Shown here piece by piece: positions 39,201 to 46,130 of a stretch of DNA of 64,000 bases. The translations under genes and the position numbers were made by a program. Position 1 is the first letter of the stretch. Each line of letters begins with the position of its first letter. Source of the DNA: Tubulanus polymorphus (taxonomy: Eukaryota; Nemertea; Palaeonemertea; Tubulaniformes; Tubulanidae); the NCBI RefSeq assembly GCF_964204645.1, contig NC_134025.1, forward strand, positions 31,402,001 to 31,466,000. Reading direction: 5' to 3'. Under the pieces are notes generated by a model that was not told the origin of the DNA, did no database searches, and worked only from the letters and a program-made list of their open reading frames with translations.

Positions 39201-41445
39201 GACATCGACCGATGCACGAAGATGATGGAAGCATTCGTATTAATAATCCTATATATAGAGCTACAACTTATGAGGATGAGAATGTAGACCAACCATTTGA
39301 TCCTGATAAGGTACGTGGTTTTATAGGTTTCTCTTACAGTATATAAAGTAGGGGTTTCATTGAGTATCAATCTGCTGCCTGGAACCTGCAACCCCCCTCA
39401 GACAATCTGCAGCCTGGAACCTGCCCCCCCCCTCAGACAATCTGCAGCCTGGAACCTGCCCCCCCCCCTCAGACAATCTGCAGTCTGGAACCTGCCCCCC
39501 CTCAGACAATCTGCAGCCTGGAACCTGCCCCCCTCAGACAATCTGCTGCCTGGAACTTGCCTCCCCCTCAGAATCCACTGATAAAATGTCTCTTATCTGA
39601 CATTTGAAGTTCATTTTAAATCAAAAATATCTTGGGCGAAGCACTGAACACATGTGAAGTGTGGACGATCAGTTTTTGAAAATGTGCTGATGAAAAGCCT
39701 AATTTCTGGTGTTTGTAGTTCATTTTCAATTTAAACATACAGGATTGCAGGATCCAAGCATATTTAAACATACAGGGATGCAGGATCCAAGCAAATTTAA
39801 ACATACAGGGATGCAGGATCCAAGCATACTTAAACATACAGGGATGCAGGATCCAAGCAAATTTAAACATACAGGGATGCAGGATCCAAGCATATTTAAA
39901 CATACAGGGATGCAGGATCCAAGCATATTTAAACATACAGGGATGCAGGATCCAAGCATATTTAAACATACAGGGATGCAGGATCCAAGCATACTTAAAC
40001 ATACAGGGATGCAGGATCCAAGCATATTTAAACATACAGGAATGCAGGATCCAAGCATATTTAAACATACAGGGATGCAGGATCCAAGCATATTTAAACA
40101 TACAGGGATGCAGGATCCAAGCAGATTGATTTCCCTTTAGATCAAAGTTTGCCCCTGGATTGAGTAGTTTTCATTCAAGATTTAGATAATCTTAACAAAC
40201 TGACTTCATCTACGATATTCTAATACGACTTTCTGAATTATGATAAATGCTTAAAATTCTATTTATGAAATTTTATTATTCTCTGATTTAACGCTGCGTA
40301 GTTTGCACTTTTAGAGATAGAATAATCAAGCACTGATCTCTGAATTTATCTCTTTAAACCTGAATCCAGTTCTACAGTTATTAGTTAGAATTTGACTCAG
40401 AATGGAATCAAATCTTAACTGCCGACTGTCGAACCTGGATCCTGCTCCTATCTAGAATTAAACCTATAGTCGAACTTGAACTAGTAAAACCTAAAGGGCA
40501 GAGTCCAGACTGAGGTTTCTGAGTTCAAGAGATCTAAGTCTTGGCTTTGGTCCTTGTAGGTTTTAGTTACAAAGCCTTTACTAATAGCTATTTGAATTAT
40601 ACGCCCTTCTATATAAATTAGGGTGTACCTGCTGCCCCTGTTGCTCCGGCTGACCCTGAACTACAGGTATATTACATGTATAGATGTGTGTGTTGTGTTC
40701 TCTTCACTACTCTAGTAAAATGGTTGTTGTTGTAGTAAATGTTTTAGGAATGCAGTTTTAGTTCTGTCTATTGCTGTCTATTTGCTGTCTACTTGTTGTT
40801 TTTTTTGCAAATTGATAGATTGAATTGTTGCATGAGGTTTTTTATTTCGAACGCCTAAAAACAGAATATTGATTTTCAACCATTTTCATAGAACAAACGG
40901 TTTTGGTTTTAGTTACAGTTTCGAATTCTTGTCCCTTGAATATTTGATTCTCAGTTTAGGTACCAGTCATAAAGTTTTTGCGCAGGATTTTGCTGATTTT
41001 CAATACCTTCCCTCTGGTTGTTTATAAGCTTCAAGAGTGCCTCCCCCCTCTAGAAAGCTTCATTTATAAAACTCAGGATTCAGTTCCGCTGTTTCACACT
41101 TTATAGTTAAAAAACATAGGAGATGAACTAATTTCAATTCTTGAGTTAAACTTAACGAAAAACTGTGGAATTGGATCCTTAACTGTTTAACTTATCTAAG
41201 TTGATATTATAGCTGCATGCATAGTCCGTGTGAAATACCTATTATTTTATTTTAACACAGTTTTACTTGAATATAATTGTTTTATTTTATATTTTCAGCA
41301 AACAAATTTCTCGAATCCTGTTTACGATTCCGTGTTTGGGGAGAGTACTGGAACTGCATTACCAGACGAGGAACGCAAAGAATTATTGATTAACGACCAA
41401 TTAGGAAAAACAGATTTAGACGATCCAAACGTTACATTTGCCTAA
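260..41445 (+). CDS. LRP1: LRP1, low-density lipoprotein receptor-related protein 1 (5' part missing, about 77 exons)
   Basis: Very large type I endocytic receptor. In characterised animals LRP1 binds many ligands (lipoproteins, protease-inhibitor complexes) through LDLa clusters, releases them through YWTD propellers in acid endosomes, and signals through NPxY motifs. I placed 76 exons by reading acceptors, donors and phase; they sum to 12,984 nt (4,328 codons with stop), plus an optional 45-nt exon at 40622-40666. LDLa clusters of 8, 10 and 11, eight propellers (the first partial), a membrane-proximal EGF stalk, an RxRR site in propeller 8, and a tail with NPIY, NPVY and an acidic di-leucine (EERKELL) match LRP1. 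LRP2 has similar clusters but a short EGF stalk and a different tail. Shortest introns are 75-90 nt. All introns are GT-AG except one GC-AG after 25536. The signal peptide, cluster I and most of propeller 1 lie upstream of the window. The stop is TAA at 41443-41445. Confidence 0.96.
2641..2799. mobile_element. Inverted-repeat element family A, copy 1 (MITE-like)
   Basis: About 160 bp with ends GGGCCCGGTTTCATAGAC and, inverted, GCTGGGTTTCATAGAT. Internal sequence includes ATCCCTAGGGGTAAATCC and GAGAAACCATGG. No coding capacity. Confidence 0.75.
3653..4006 (+). repeat. 25-bp minisatellite inside an inverted-repeat element
   Basis: About 14 copies of a 25-bp unit containing GTACGCCTGATGATGGCTAA, alternating between two subtypes (CAGGA and CAGTT endings). 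It is flanked by inverted copies of a GAGAAATCCCACAATAAC-like sequence at 3622-3640 and 4070-4087. Confidence 0.92.
4933..5094. mobile_element. Inverted-repeat element family A, copy 2
   Basis: Same ends and interior as the 2641 copy, in the intron after LRP1 exon 7. A degenerate third copy is visible at about 5560-5735. Confidence 0.75.
5346..8492 (+). other. LRP1: LRP1 exons 8-15: LDLa cluster II (8 repeats)
   Basis: Exons: 5346-5486, 5794-5922, 6324-6443, 6845-6951, 7031-7169, 7616-7750, 8091-8231, 8367-8492. Most carry one LDLa module with six Cys and a DxSDE-type calcium site, and are bounded by phase 1 introns. The fourth module is split by a 79-nt phase 0 intron after its SDE motif, so exon 12 carries the last Cys of module 4 and all of module 5. 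Eight modules equals the count in vertebrate LRP1 cluster II, the main ligand- and RAP-binding cluster in studied species. Confidence 0.93.
8821..8975 (+). repeat. 42-bp tandem repeat running into LRP1 exon 17
   Basis: Copies begin at 8821, 8863, 8905 and 8947, each starting TAAA(C/G)AACATGTTTATAT. The fourth copy is the start of exon 17 itself, beginning just after its acceptor AG at 8944-8945. Confidence 0.92.
10168..10269 (+). repeat. 20-bp tandem array of an inverted-repeat element end
   Basis: Five copies of ACTGTGGAACTGGGTCCAGA. The unit equals the terminal sequence of inverted-repeat family C found elsewhere in the window. Confidence 0.9.
10708..10816. mobile_element. Long inverted repeat related to family A ends
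   Basis: GGTTTTATAGACTGGTATTA at the left and its complement TAATACCAGTCTATAAAACC at the right bound about 60 bp; it could fold into a hairpin. Confidence 0.7.
10855..11070 (+). repeat. 24-bp tandem array related to the same element end
   Basis: About nine copies of a unit like GTGGAACTGGGTCCACCAGT plus AACT, with shorter variants. It gives open frames on both strands that are not genes. Confidence 0.9.
11700..11905 (+). repeat. Tandem repeat with palindromic core
   Basis: Four copies of a roughly 46-bp unit whose core ACTATGAGTTATCTCATAGT is nearly self-complementary. It lies in the intron after LRP1 exon 21. Confidence 0.8.
12123..12263. mobile_element. Inverted-repeat element family B, copy 1 (MITE-like)
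   Basis: About 140 bp beginning GGGGCCGGTTCCATAGTC and ending in the near complement GACTATGCAACCGACCCC. The interior has GTTAGATTGGCCATAGAACT. Confidence 0.78.
12366..14809 (+). other. LRP1: LRP1 exons 22-26: propeller 4 and EGF
   Basis: Exons: 12366-12626, 13006-13186, 13605-13729, 13806-14096 and 14681-14809 ([15 protein letters not shown]). Propeller strands include LYWLDQ, LYFTSE, MYWSAS and LFWILS. The YWTD signatures are more diverged than in the other propellers, and the last blade reads IYYALE. Phases all join. The intron after 14096 contains a 300-bp GA-rich tract. Confidence 0.9.
14108..14410 (+). repeat. GA-rich polypurine tract in LRP1 intron
   Basis: About 300 nt almost wholly A and G on the sense strand, with internal 55-60 bp repeats (GAGGGAGAGGGAGAGGAAGA). 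Long ORFs on the minus strand here are composition artefacts. Confidence 0.9.
14896..17229 (+). other. LRP1: LRP1 exons 27-31: propeller 5 and EGF
   Basis: Exons: 14896-15024, 15386-15653, 16075-16359, 16808-16965 and 17107-17229 ([15 protein letters not shown]). Blades show IYWVDQ, LYWTDSE, MYWSHT, LYWCDK and VYWTEV. Exons 28 to 29 and 29 to 30 join through GG plus one base, the same junction style used inside most propellers of this gene. Confidence 0.91.
16401..16521. mobile_element. Inverted-repeat element family B, copy 2
   Basis: Begins GGGGTCAGTTGCATAGTC and ends GATTACACAACCGGCCCC, with the shared interior TTAGATTGGCTATAGAACTA. Further partial copies are seen near 15842-15962, 18570-18650, 24985-25045 and 36740-36835. 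Confidence 0.78.
17254..17547 (+). repeat. 30-bp minisatellite in LRP1 intron
   Basis: About ten copies of a unit beginning TTCTCTTAAAGCTGAAACAA, ending only 27 nt before the acceptor of exon 32. Confidence 0.93.
17575..19833 (+). other. LRP1: LRP1 exons 32-36: propeller 6 and EGF
   Basis: Exons: 17575-17817, 18151-18331, 18844-19048, 19402-19594 and 19705-19833 ([15 protein letters not shown]). Blades include [28 protein letters not shown] and IFWTDW. SVEGLAY-type and DHPRAIQ-type loops align with the LRP1 propeller that precedes the ten-repeat LDLa cluster. Confidence 0.92.
17822..18035 (+). repeat. CT-rich tract in LRP1 intron
   Basis: Repeats of CCCCTCACTCCCTGTC type begin immediately after the exon 32 donor. 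Confidence 0.85.
21816..22032 (+). mobile_element. tRNA-derived SINE (family E), copy 1
   Basis: Starts with an A-box-like TAGTTCAGTGAGATAAGCG and B-box GGGTTCGAATCC. A body with GTCGTGAGGTTAAATGAAC and GCGACATTAAGCCAAAAAT follows, and a (AAAC/CATA)n tail. It lies in the LRP1 intron before exon 40. Confidence 0.8.
23590..23935 (+). repeat. Polypurine tract followed by AT repeats
   Basis: About 340 nt of G and A (GGGAGAGAGG-like) on the sense strand, followed by two (AT)n runs at 23951-23968 and 23985-24007 that end just before the exon 44 acceptor. Confidence 0.9.
24310..24550 (+). repeat. Tandem copies of an inverted-repeat element (family C)
   Basis: About four 58-61-bp copies of GGATCCAGTTCCACAGTTGT plus GAGTTAGAGTTAACTCTGA, closing with the opposite end TTAACTGTGGAACTGGATGC. 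Confidence 0.85.
24755..24985 (+). repeat. Roughly 36-bp tandem repeat in LRP1 intron
   Basis: Six copies of a unit containing CCTGAGCCTTCACCATCC and GGTCCTGGGCTC, with degenerate last copies. Confidence 0.88.
26440..26610 (+). repeat. Short tandem repeat of ATCTCACAGCTATCTCGAT type
   Basis: About eight 18-22 bp units directly after the exon 48 donor. Degenerate copies continue to about 26720. Confidence 0.85.
27805..28032 (+). repeat. Tandem repeat of CCCACAGTCTACTGTAGATC type
   Basis: About eight copies of a 29-bp unit with a short palindromic core (TCTACTGTAGA), some with an inserted CAGAGACA. Confidence 0.88.
28812..28925 (+). repeat. Palindromic ACATGTACATGT repeats
   Basis: Repeated self-complementary ACATGTACATGT blocks spaced by CGAATGTA or TTGTT, able to form hairpins in the intron between exons 54 and 55. 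Confidence 0.85.
30125..30243 (+). repeat. Polypurine tract in LRP1 intron
   Basis: About 115 nt of nearly pure G and A on the sense strand between exons 58 and 59. Confidence 0.85.
31257..31268 (+). other. Furin-type cleavage motif RPRR in LRP1
   Basis: CGG CCA AGA AGA encodes RPRR, followed by Ser-Thr-Ser, in exon 62. It fits the R-x-K/R-R rule and lies in propeller 8 just before the exon beginning EIDIPAQ, the position homologous to the RHRR site of vertebrate LRP1. Confidence 0.75.
31318..31795 (+). repeat. Minisatellite of about 21 bp (GTTACACTGTCCTGGAGCCA)
   Basis: More than 20 copies of a unit like GTTACACTGTCCTGAAGCAA, alternating between two subtypes, right after the exon 62 donor. 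Confidence 0.93.
33026..33170. mobile_element. Large palindromic element (family D)
   Basis: Two nearly perfect arms of about 52 bp, the right arm starting CCTGATGATGGCTGTTAGTC, around about 35 bp. Related shorter elements at 3622-4087, 18385-18545 and 50130-50240 share the CCGAAACGTTG or GAGAAATCCCACAATGAT-type ends. Confidence 0.8.
33376..38471 (+). other. LRP1: LRP1 exons 65-73: membrane-proximal stalk of 11 EGF repeats
   Basis: Exons: 33376-33601, 33838-33945, 34021-34152, 34922-35070, 35202-35468, 35804-35929, 36237-36381, 37610-37732 and 38398-38471. I count eleven six-Cys EGF modules, many with NGGTC cores and CxCxxGYxGxxC ends; several are split between Cys4 and Cys5 by introns. Vertebrate LRP1 has about seven here by my recollection. 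The next-to-last exon ([12 protein letters not shown]) is Cys-rich and slightly irregular. The stalk ends directly at the membrane helix. Confidence 0.88.
34160..34866 (+). repeat. 700-nt polypyrimidine tract in LRP1 intron
   Basis: Almost pure C and T on the sense strand, with an internal repeat of about 245 bp (34290-34530 against 34500-34690). The long ORFs here are low-complexity artefacts. Confidence 0.92.
39376..39570 (+). repeat. Roughly 34-bp C-rich tandem repeat
   Basis: Six copies of CAGACAATCTGCAGCCTGGA followed by ACCTGCC and a C run of varying length, in the intron between the NPIY exon and the optional exon. Confidence 0.9.
39734..40125 (+). repeat. 33-bp minisatellite, open on both strands
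   Basis: About 12 copies of a unit containing TTTAAACATACAGGGATGCA. The period is a multiple of three and stop codons are absent from several frames, so ORFs of 121-161 codons appear on both strands. Confidence 0.95.
40622..40666 (+). other. LRP1: Putative optional 45-nt exon in the LRP1 tail
   Basis: Between the DPDK exon and the NPVY exon lies a 45-nt segment preceded by ATTAG and followed by GTATAT. It is open in phase 0-0, so inclusion adds 15 residues rich in Pro and Ala ([15 protein letters not shown]) without disturbing the frame. The rest of this intron is not coding-like. In vertebrates the flanking exons' products are contiguous, so this would be a lineage-specific, possibly alternative, exon. 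RNA evidence is needed to be sure. Confidence 0.6.
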
Positions 41446-42177
41446 ATTTTGTAATTGTGACGAAAGACGTAAGAACTTTGGATATTGAGAATGATTAACA
41501 TAAACACCTATGAATACAGTTATAAAACTTGGTTTCTGGCCAAATTTTGATCTGAAAGGATTGTTGTCGCTTAATTCAAATTGTTAATACGCCAGACAAC
41601 ACGTCGGGTCCGCAGTCAGTTCTCAGAATCTAGAATTCACTGTCACTGAGAACTTGGTTTATATTTGTTTGAGTCTTAAAGTCACACGAAAGCCTCACAA
41701 TTCAATATGGCTGACAGAAGCTGACGAGAGCTGTCAGCGGTGTTTATTTTTAAACTTATTACACATAGCATTTATTCAGTAAAACATTTGAAGTCGGTAT
41801 AAAATTGAATAGAAAGCAATAACTTAATTAATATTCATAACTTAATTAATATTCATGAGATTTCAGATACATTTTATGTTTATTATTCTGTTAGTGATGA
41901 TGCTCAGACAGCCAAACGGCCCAAGTCACAGCGAGGAAGAAATTAATCATTTTTTACTTGTAAAAACTTTTTATTCTATTGATATATGGCAAATAATGGA
42001 TGTTTTAATGTGTTAACTTTCTATTTCTTTAGTGATAATTTTATTATTGAAGAGTCTTCAAAAGACTGTTAATAACGAAACTAATGGTATAAACGCTACA
42101 TGAATTATATTTATATATAGAGGTGATTTTTTAGAGAAAAAATCTCTGCTTCATGCGTGCTTGTATCAATTTGCTGC

Positions 42178-42745
42178 CTGGACTAGCCAGTAGATTCCTG
42201 GACCAGGCTCTAGATTCAGGGACTGGCCAGTAGATTCCTGGACCGGGCTGTAGATTCATAGACTAGCCAGATGATTCCTGGATCGGGCTGTAGATTCAGG
42301 GACTAGCCAGATAATTCCTGGACCGGGCTGTAGATTCATAGACTAGCCAGATGATTCCTGGATCGGGCTGTAGATTCAGGGACTAGCCAGATGATTCCTG
42401 GATCGGGCTGTAGATTCAGGGACTAGCTGGTAGATTCATGAACCAGCCTGCAGATCCAGACTGTTGATTCCTAAACTTGCCGGTACATTCTTGGACCAGC
42501 TTGCTGATTTATAGACCAGCCAGTAGATTCATAGACCAGCCTGCTGATTGATAGACCAGCCAGTAGATTGATAGACCAGCCTGCTGATTCATAGACCAGC
42601 CAGTAGATTGATAGACCAGCCTGCTGATTGATAGACCAGCCTGCTGATTGATAGACCAGCCTGCTGATTGATAGACCAGCCTGCTGATTGATAGACCAGC
42701 CTGCTGATTGATAGACCAGCCAGTAGATTGATACTTGCGTTATGA
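42178..42745 (+). repeat. Tandem repeats in the probable LRP1 3' UTR
   Basis: Two related arrays. The first has CCAGATGATTCCTGGATCGG-type units of about 41 bp (42185-42440). The second has 20-bp ATAGACCAGCCTGCTGATTG-type units (42495-42735). Confidence 0.92.
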
Positions 42746-43856
42746 AGGAGTACATTGTATATATTTGTATGTGCTTTAAGCACTGTGTGTGAAATGTAGC
42801 ATTTTAAAATGGAATATCATCCTCTGTTTGTAAACTACCTGTATACGTTTATTATCTGTTACGAATTTCGGGTGAATTTTTCACCTTATATAAACAAATG
42901 AAGCTTGCTTAAAAAACAGTAACTTTGTATATTAAGAAAATATGTACATAAAAGATAATCTACCATTCCTCGCGTGGTGAATCTTTTCTATACCGGTAGT
43001 TTCACAATTTATTTAACTGAATCGGACAATATTGAAGTAGAAAATGGTTTTATTTGTTTATGGGGAATGTTTTCGGGCATTAAAAGCTCTCTAACCAGTC
43101 GTGATGCTATACATGTAATATCAGCCAAGCTATTATTAGTATTTTATATGGTTATTATGAAACCATTTTCTCCTTCAAATTAAATAGATGAAGAATGAAT
43201 ACTATTTTTGTAAGAACTGTTTTTGTCCAGAGCATAAAGTTGTTTCTTTTTGTTTTATTTCGATGTAGAATTATTCCCAATGTTTACCGTAATAAATAAC
43301 TAAGTTTCCCCCTTTTTCTACTCCTTGCTTTTAAGTTAATTAAACCTTTTTCAATTGTGTATATTTAACTTAGAATATATTTATGTTTTTGTAAACAGAA
43401 AAAGATCTTCCTATTCAAAACAAAGAGACCATCATATTCAGTCTTAATCTGCCAGACTTGCTTAATTCATTTCAGATGACCATTACGTTGATGACAGTTG
43501 TATGTCTGATGACTTAAACGAGTTTGACTTTACACATCTTAAATCTTAGAAAAATATAGATATGATTGATTTATGGATAACTTAGAACTTGAATGTTTAA
43601 AACATCCGATGGATTGAACCAGAAAATCGAGGCCCCTTCTTAATATTCACTGTGGTTCGCTATTTCTCAATCTCAATGTTGTCCTATAAAGAGTTACCCA
43701 TATTTCATGTAATTTTCCAACGATATAAAGTACGTATAAACGTGAATATTGTAAAAAGTTGATTTTGGTTTTTCGAGAAGACAAGACCATTGATCTTCTC
43801 TGTGATTAGGGGAAGTGCCTAACCGAGTGTAACGTGCTATTTGCTAAAGATGTAAA

Positions 43857-43862
43857 AATAAA
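43857..43862 (+). promoter_or_regulatory. Candidate polyadenylation signal (LRP1)
   Basis: AATAAA followed within 30 nt by TTTTTCACTTGT. It is the last strong hexamer before the intergenic stretch. Confidence 0.4.
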
Positions 43863-43870
43863 AGAAATCA

Positions 43871-46070
43871 TGTTTTTCACTTGTCAAAAAAACAGTGAGT
43901 AAAATATATGTCGTCTTTGTAGTAAAAGTAATGAGTTTAATTCGTTCTTGTTTGAGGCTGGTTTTTCGCTTTTTTCAAAGGCAGAGTTGCTAAAATTGAA
44001 TATCGTTACCTAAAGAAATATGGAAATGTCATTAGAAATTTAAGACGGATTCATAGTATAAGACTTAATTAGAATAAGGCGACACGCAGGTCCGTTTTTG
44101 TATGTAATAGGGAAATTTACGTTCCGGCGATAAAAATGTGCTATCATTTTAGTTCACAAAAAATCCGCTATCGTTATCTTTAGGGGCAGCACTGAACGGT
44201 TGAGATCTAATACAGCCTCGCGTTCTACTGTGGCATGTGAGGACTACCGAATCTCGCACGAGCCCCTGACTGCGTCCAAATACTTTGAAAAGGATTCACC
44301 CCCCCCCCCCATTAATAATACCCATTAGCTGAAAGAAATTTGAGAAGGTGATGCTGAACGTTGAATCGCATCCCGAGGCCCGAAAACCAACAAAACCGTC
44401 AGGTGCTGCCACACCAGCACACTGGCGATCAGCTGATAGCTGGGTAAGTAAACAGTGGAAAGTCCCCAAAATGTTTCGCTGTGTAAGTCATTCATGTGTG
44501 ACATTTGCTATTGCAGGCGTGACGAGCAGGGGTGTGAGACACTAGGGGAGGTCACTGATCAGTTTAGACGGGTTTAAGGGCTAGGGTGGGTGCACATGGC
44601 ATGGGCCAGCCGCAGCCCTCCACCAAAAATTATTCATTATTGATTCCTGAAGAACAAAACAGACTTCACTAAATAATTAAAAGAAGACCTAATTAAAACC
44701 AATTAATTGATTATATTTGAGTGTTTATTTAATGTTATTTACTGTTAGTTGACGCATGGTCAATGGTACAAATAGCTTGCAGGAGCTGCCCTTTATATTC
44801 ACTCAACTCAAACTGGTTCTGACTGAGAATTTACTGGTGTCGTAGTCTGTCTGGGGTCATCTAAGGGGTTCAGGGTTCTGGACCCCTGCCTGCCTGTTTG
44901 GGATGCTCTCTTGTTGTCGGGACAGCGATTGTTAAAACCTGCTGCGAATTTGACGCCAAACTCTTTTTTTTAGAAATTATGTAAGACCTTGTGACCTTTG
45001 TAAGTTAGTTAGTTACCTAATTGTTGGTGGAAAGCTTTTATAATCAGATGGTTTTATGGTTAAACCACGTACAGGCGAGTCATATTGTTTACTCAAATAT
45101 CCTATCTCATATCTAGACAGGTCATCATTCGCTGTACCTGTGACCCTCAGAACTCTACTGAAATAACATTCGTGATATTCGAATGCCAAATGTCATATCT
45201 ATTCACCGATAACTTCATTATTGTCTTTATTACATATTATACGGGTATAATATCTGAGAGTGGTTGCAATTTAGAAAAAATTAACATTTTATCTGTGTAA
45301 TTACAAAAAACCATTCCAGGTAAAGATATAATTTGTGAGTAATTGTAAATCCGGTTTAGTCGGTATATGCAGATAAGGGATTGATTTTGAAAGTTGAAGT
45401 TCATATTGAATTCACCTCGTCGCGTGTGCGTACGTTAGGCAGTCATTGTTGAGATATAAACCCGACACCTCAAACTGTGTCGTCGTCGTAGTAATCAAAG
45501 GTTTGCATTTTCAGTCTTTCAGTGATTCAAATGAGTGATAAATATTTTAATAATTTTAACACCAAATTCCGCAGCTTAATACTACACAGTTGAAATGGTT
45601 CTTTTCTAAAATTCTGATTCTGTTCAAAATGTTTATTTCTGATTGTAAAACTTGATCCTGTTTCTTCGAATTCATCATTCCTAAATTTATTTTGTGGAGC
45701 TCAACCCTAGAATGATTCTAATTACTGGTGACAAACTCTTTTCTAAATGTTTAACGATTTAAATTGGTCATAATTAGTTTTGTGGAATTGGATCATATAG
45801 CTATCATTAGTTATGTGTATGGAATGAAAAGGTGGGTGTATTGTTCCCACACTGGTTAAACAGCCAAAAATGACCTTTCACAGTCAAAGGAGTATCCCTC
45901 AGTCCATGGTTTAGTTTTATGATCAGGTATTTTCTCATCTTGGTATAATAAATCCATCAGATTATAGAAGCTTATGACACCAATGACACCAATGGTTAGG
46001 TCACTGTGTGTGTCATAATAAATCATTATTATAAACCATGAATTTTGAGTCTTCATTTCATACGTTTCAG
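43871..46070. other. Intergenic region upstream of the SLC16 gene
   Basis: No supported gene. It holds a poly-C run near 44300 and a CpG-richer stretch near 45415-45500 (GTCGCGTGTGCGTACG, then TCGTCGTCGTAG) that could be the promoter or a 5' non-coding exon of the transporter. TTTCAG at 46065-46070 could be the acceptor of the first coding exon. A 65-residue ORF at 44348-44545 has no recognisable features. Confidence 0.4.
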
Positions 46071-46130
46071 GTTTGGAAAATGTGTTGAATTTATAATTTG
46101 TGTAAAAGCGATGTGAAACGGAAAACAGAA

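Larger units (their letters stand above)
38551..41445 (+). other. LRP1: LRP1 exons 74-77: membrane helix and NPxY cytoplasmic tail
   Basis: Exon 38551-38644 encodes about 23 hydrophobic residues ([13 protein letters not shown] and on) followed by RRRK, a stop-transfer signal. Exon 39187-39310 carries NPIY (39245-39256) and ends in DPDK. Exon 41299-41445 starts QTNFSNPVY (NPVY at 41314-41325), where YDSV is a YxxPhi sorting motif, then EERKELL. In vertebrates these motifs bind PTB adaptors and clathrin machinery. A 45-nt open segment at 40622-40666 may be an extra exon. Confidence 0.93.
41446..43870 (+). other. Probable LRP1 3' untranslated region
   Basis: AT-rich DNA with no convincing ORF follows the stop. 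It includes a tandem array at 42178-42745. AATAAA hexamers occur at 43291-43296 and 43857-43862; the second, followed by a U/GU-rich stretch, is the better polyadenylation candidate. The true 3' end cannot be fixed without transcripts. Confidence 0.5.

Noticed and set aside
39616-40140. ORFs of 121-161 codons on both strands
   Set aside because: They are readings of a 33-bp minisatellite whose period is a multiple of three; the proteins are pure repeats and lie inside an LRP1 intron.
260-41445. Assignment to LRP2 (megalin) instead of LRP1
   Set aside because: The long EGF stalk, furin-type site in the last propeller and the TNFxNPVY and KELL tail match LRP1; LRP2 has a short stalk and a different tail.
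42471-42783. Minus-strand repeat ORFs in the region after LRP1
   Set aside because: Derived from the 20-bp tandem repeat; no unique sequence.
44348-44545. 65-codon ORF upstream of the SLC16 gene
   Set aside because: Short, no homology I can recognise, no polyadenylation or splice context.
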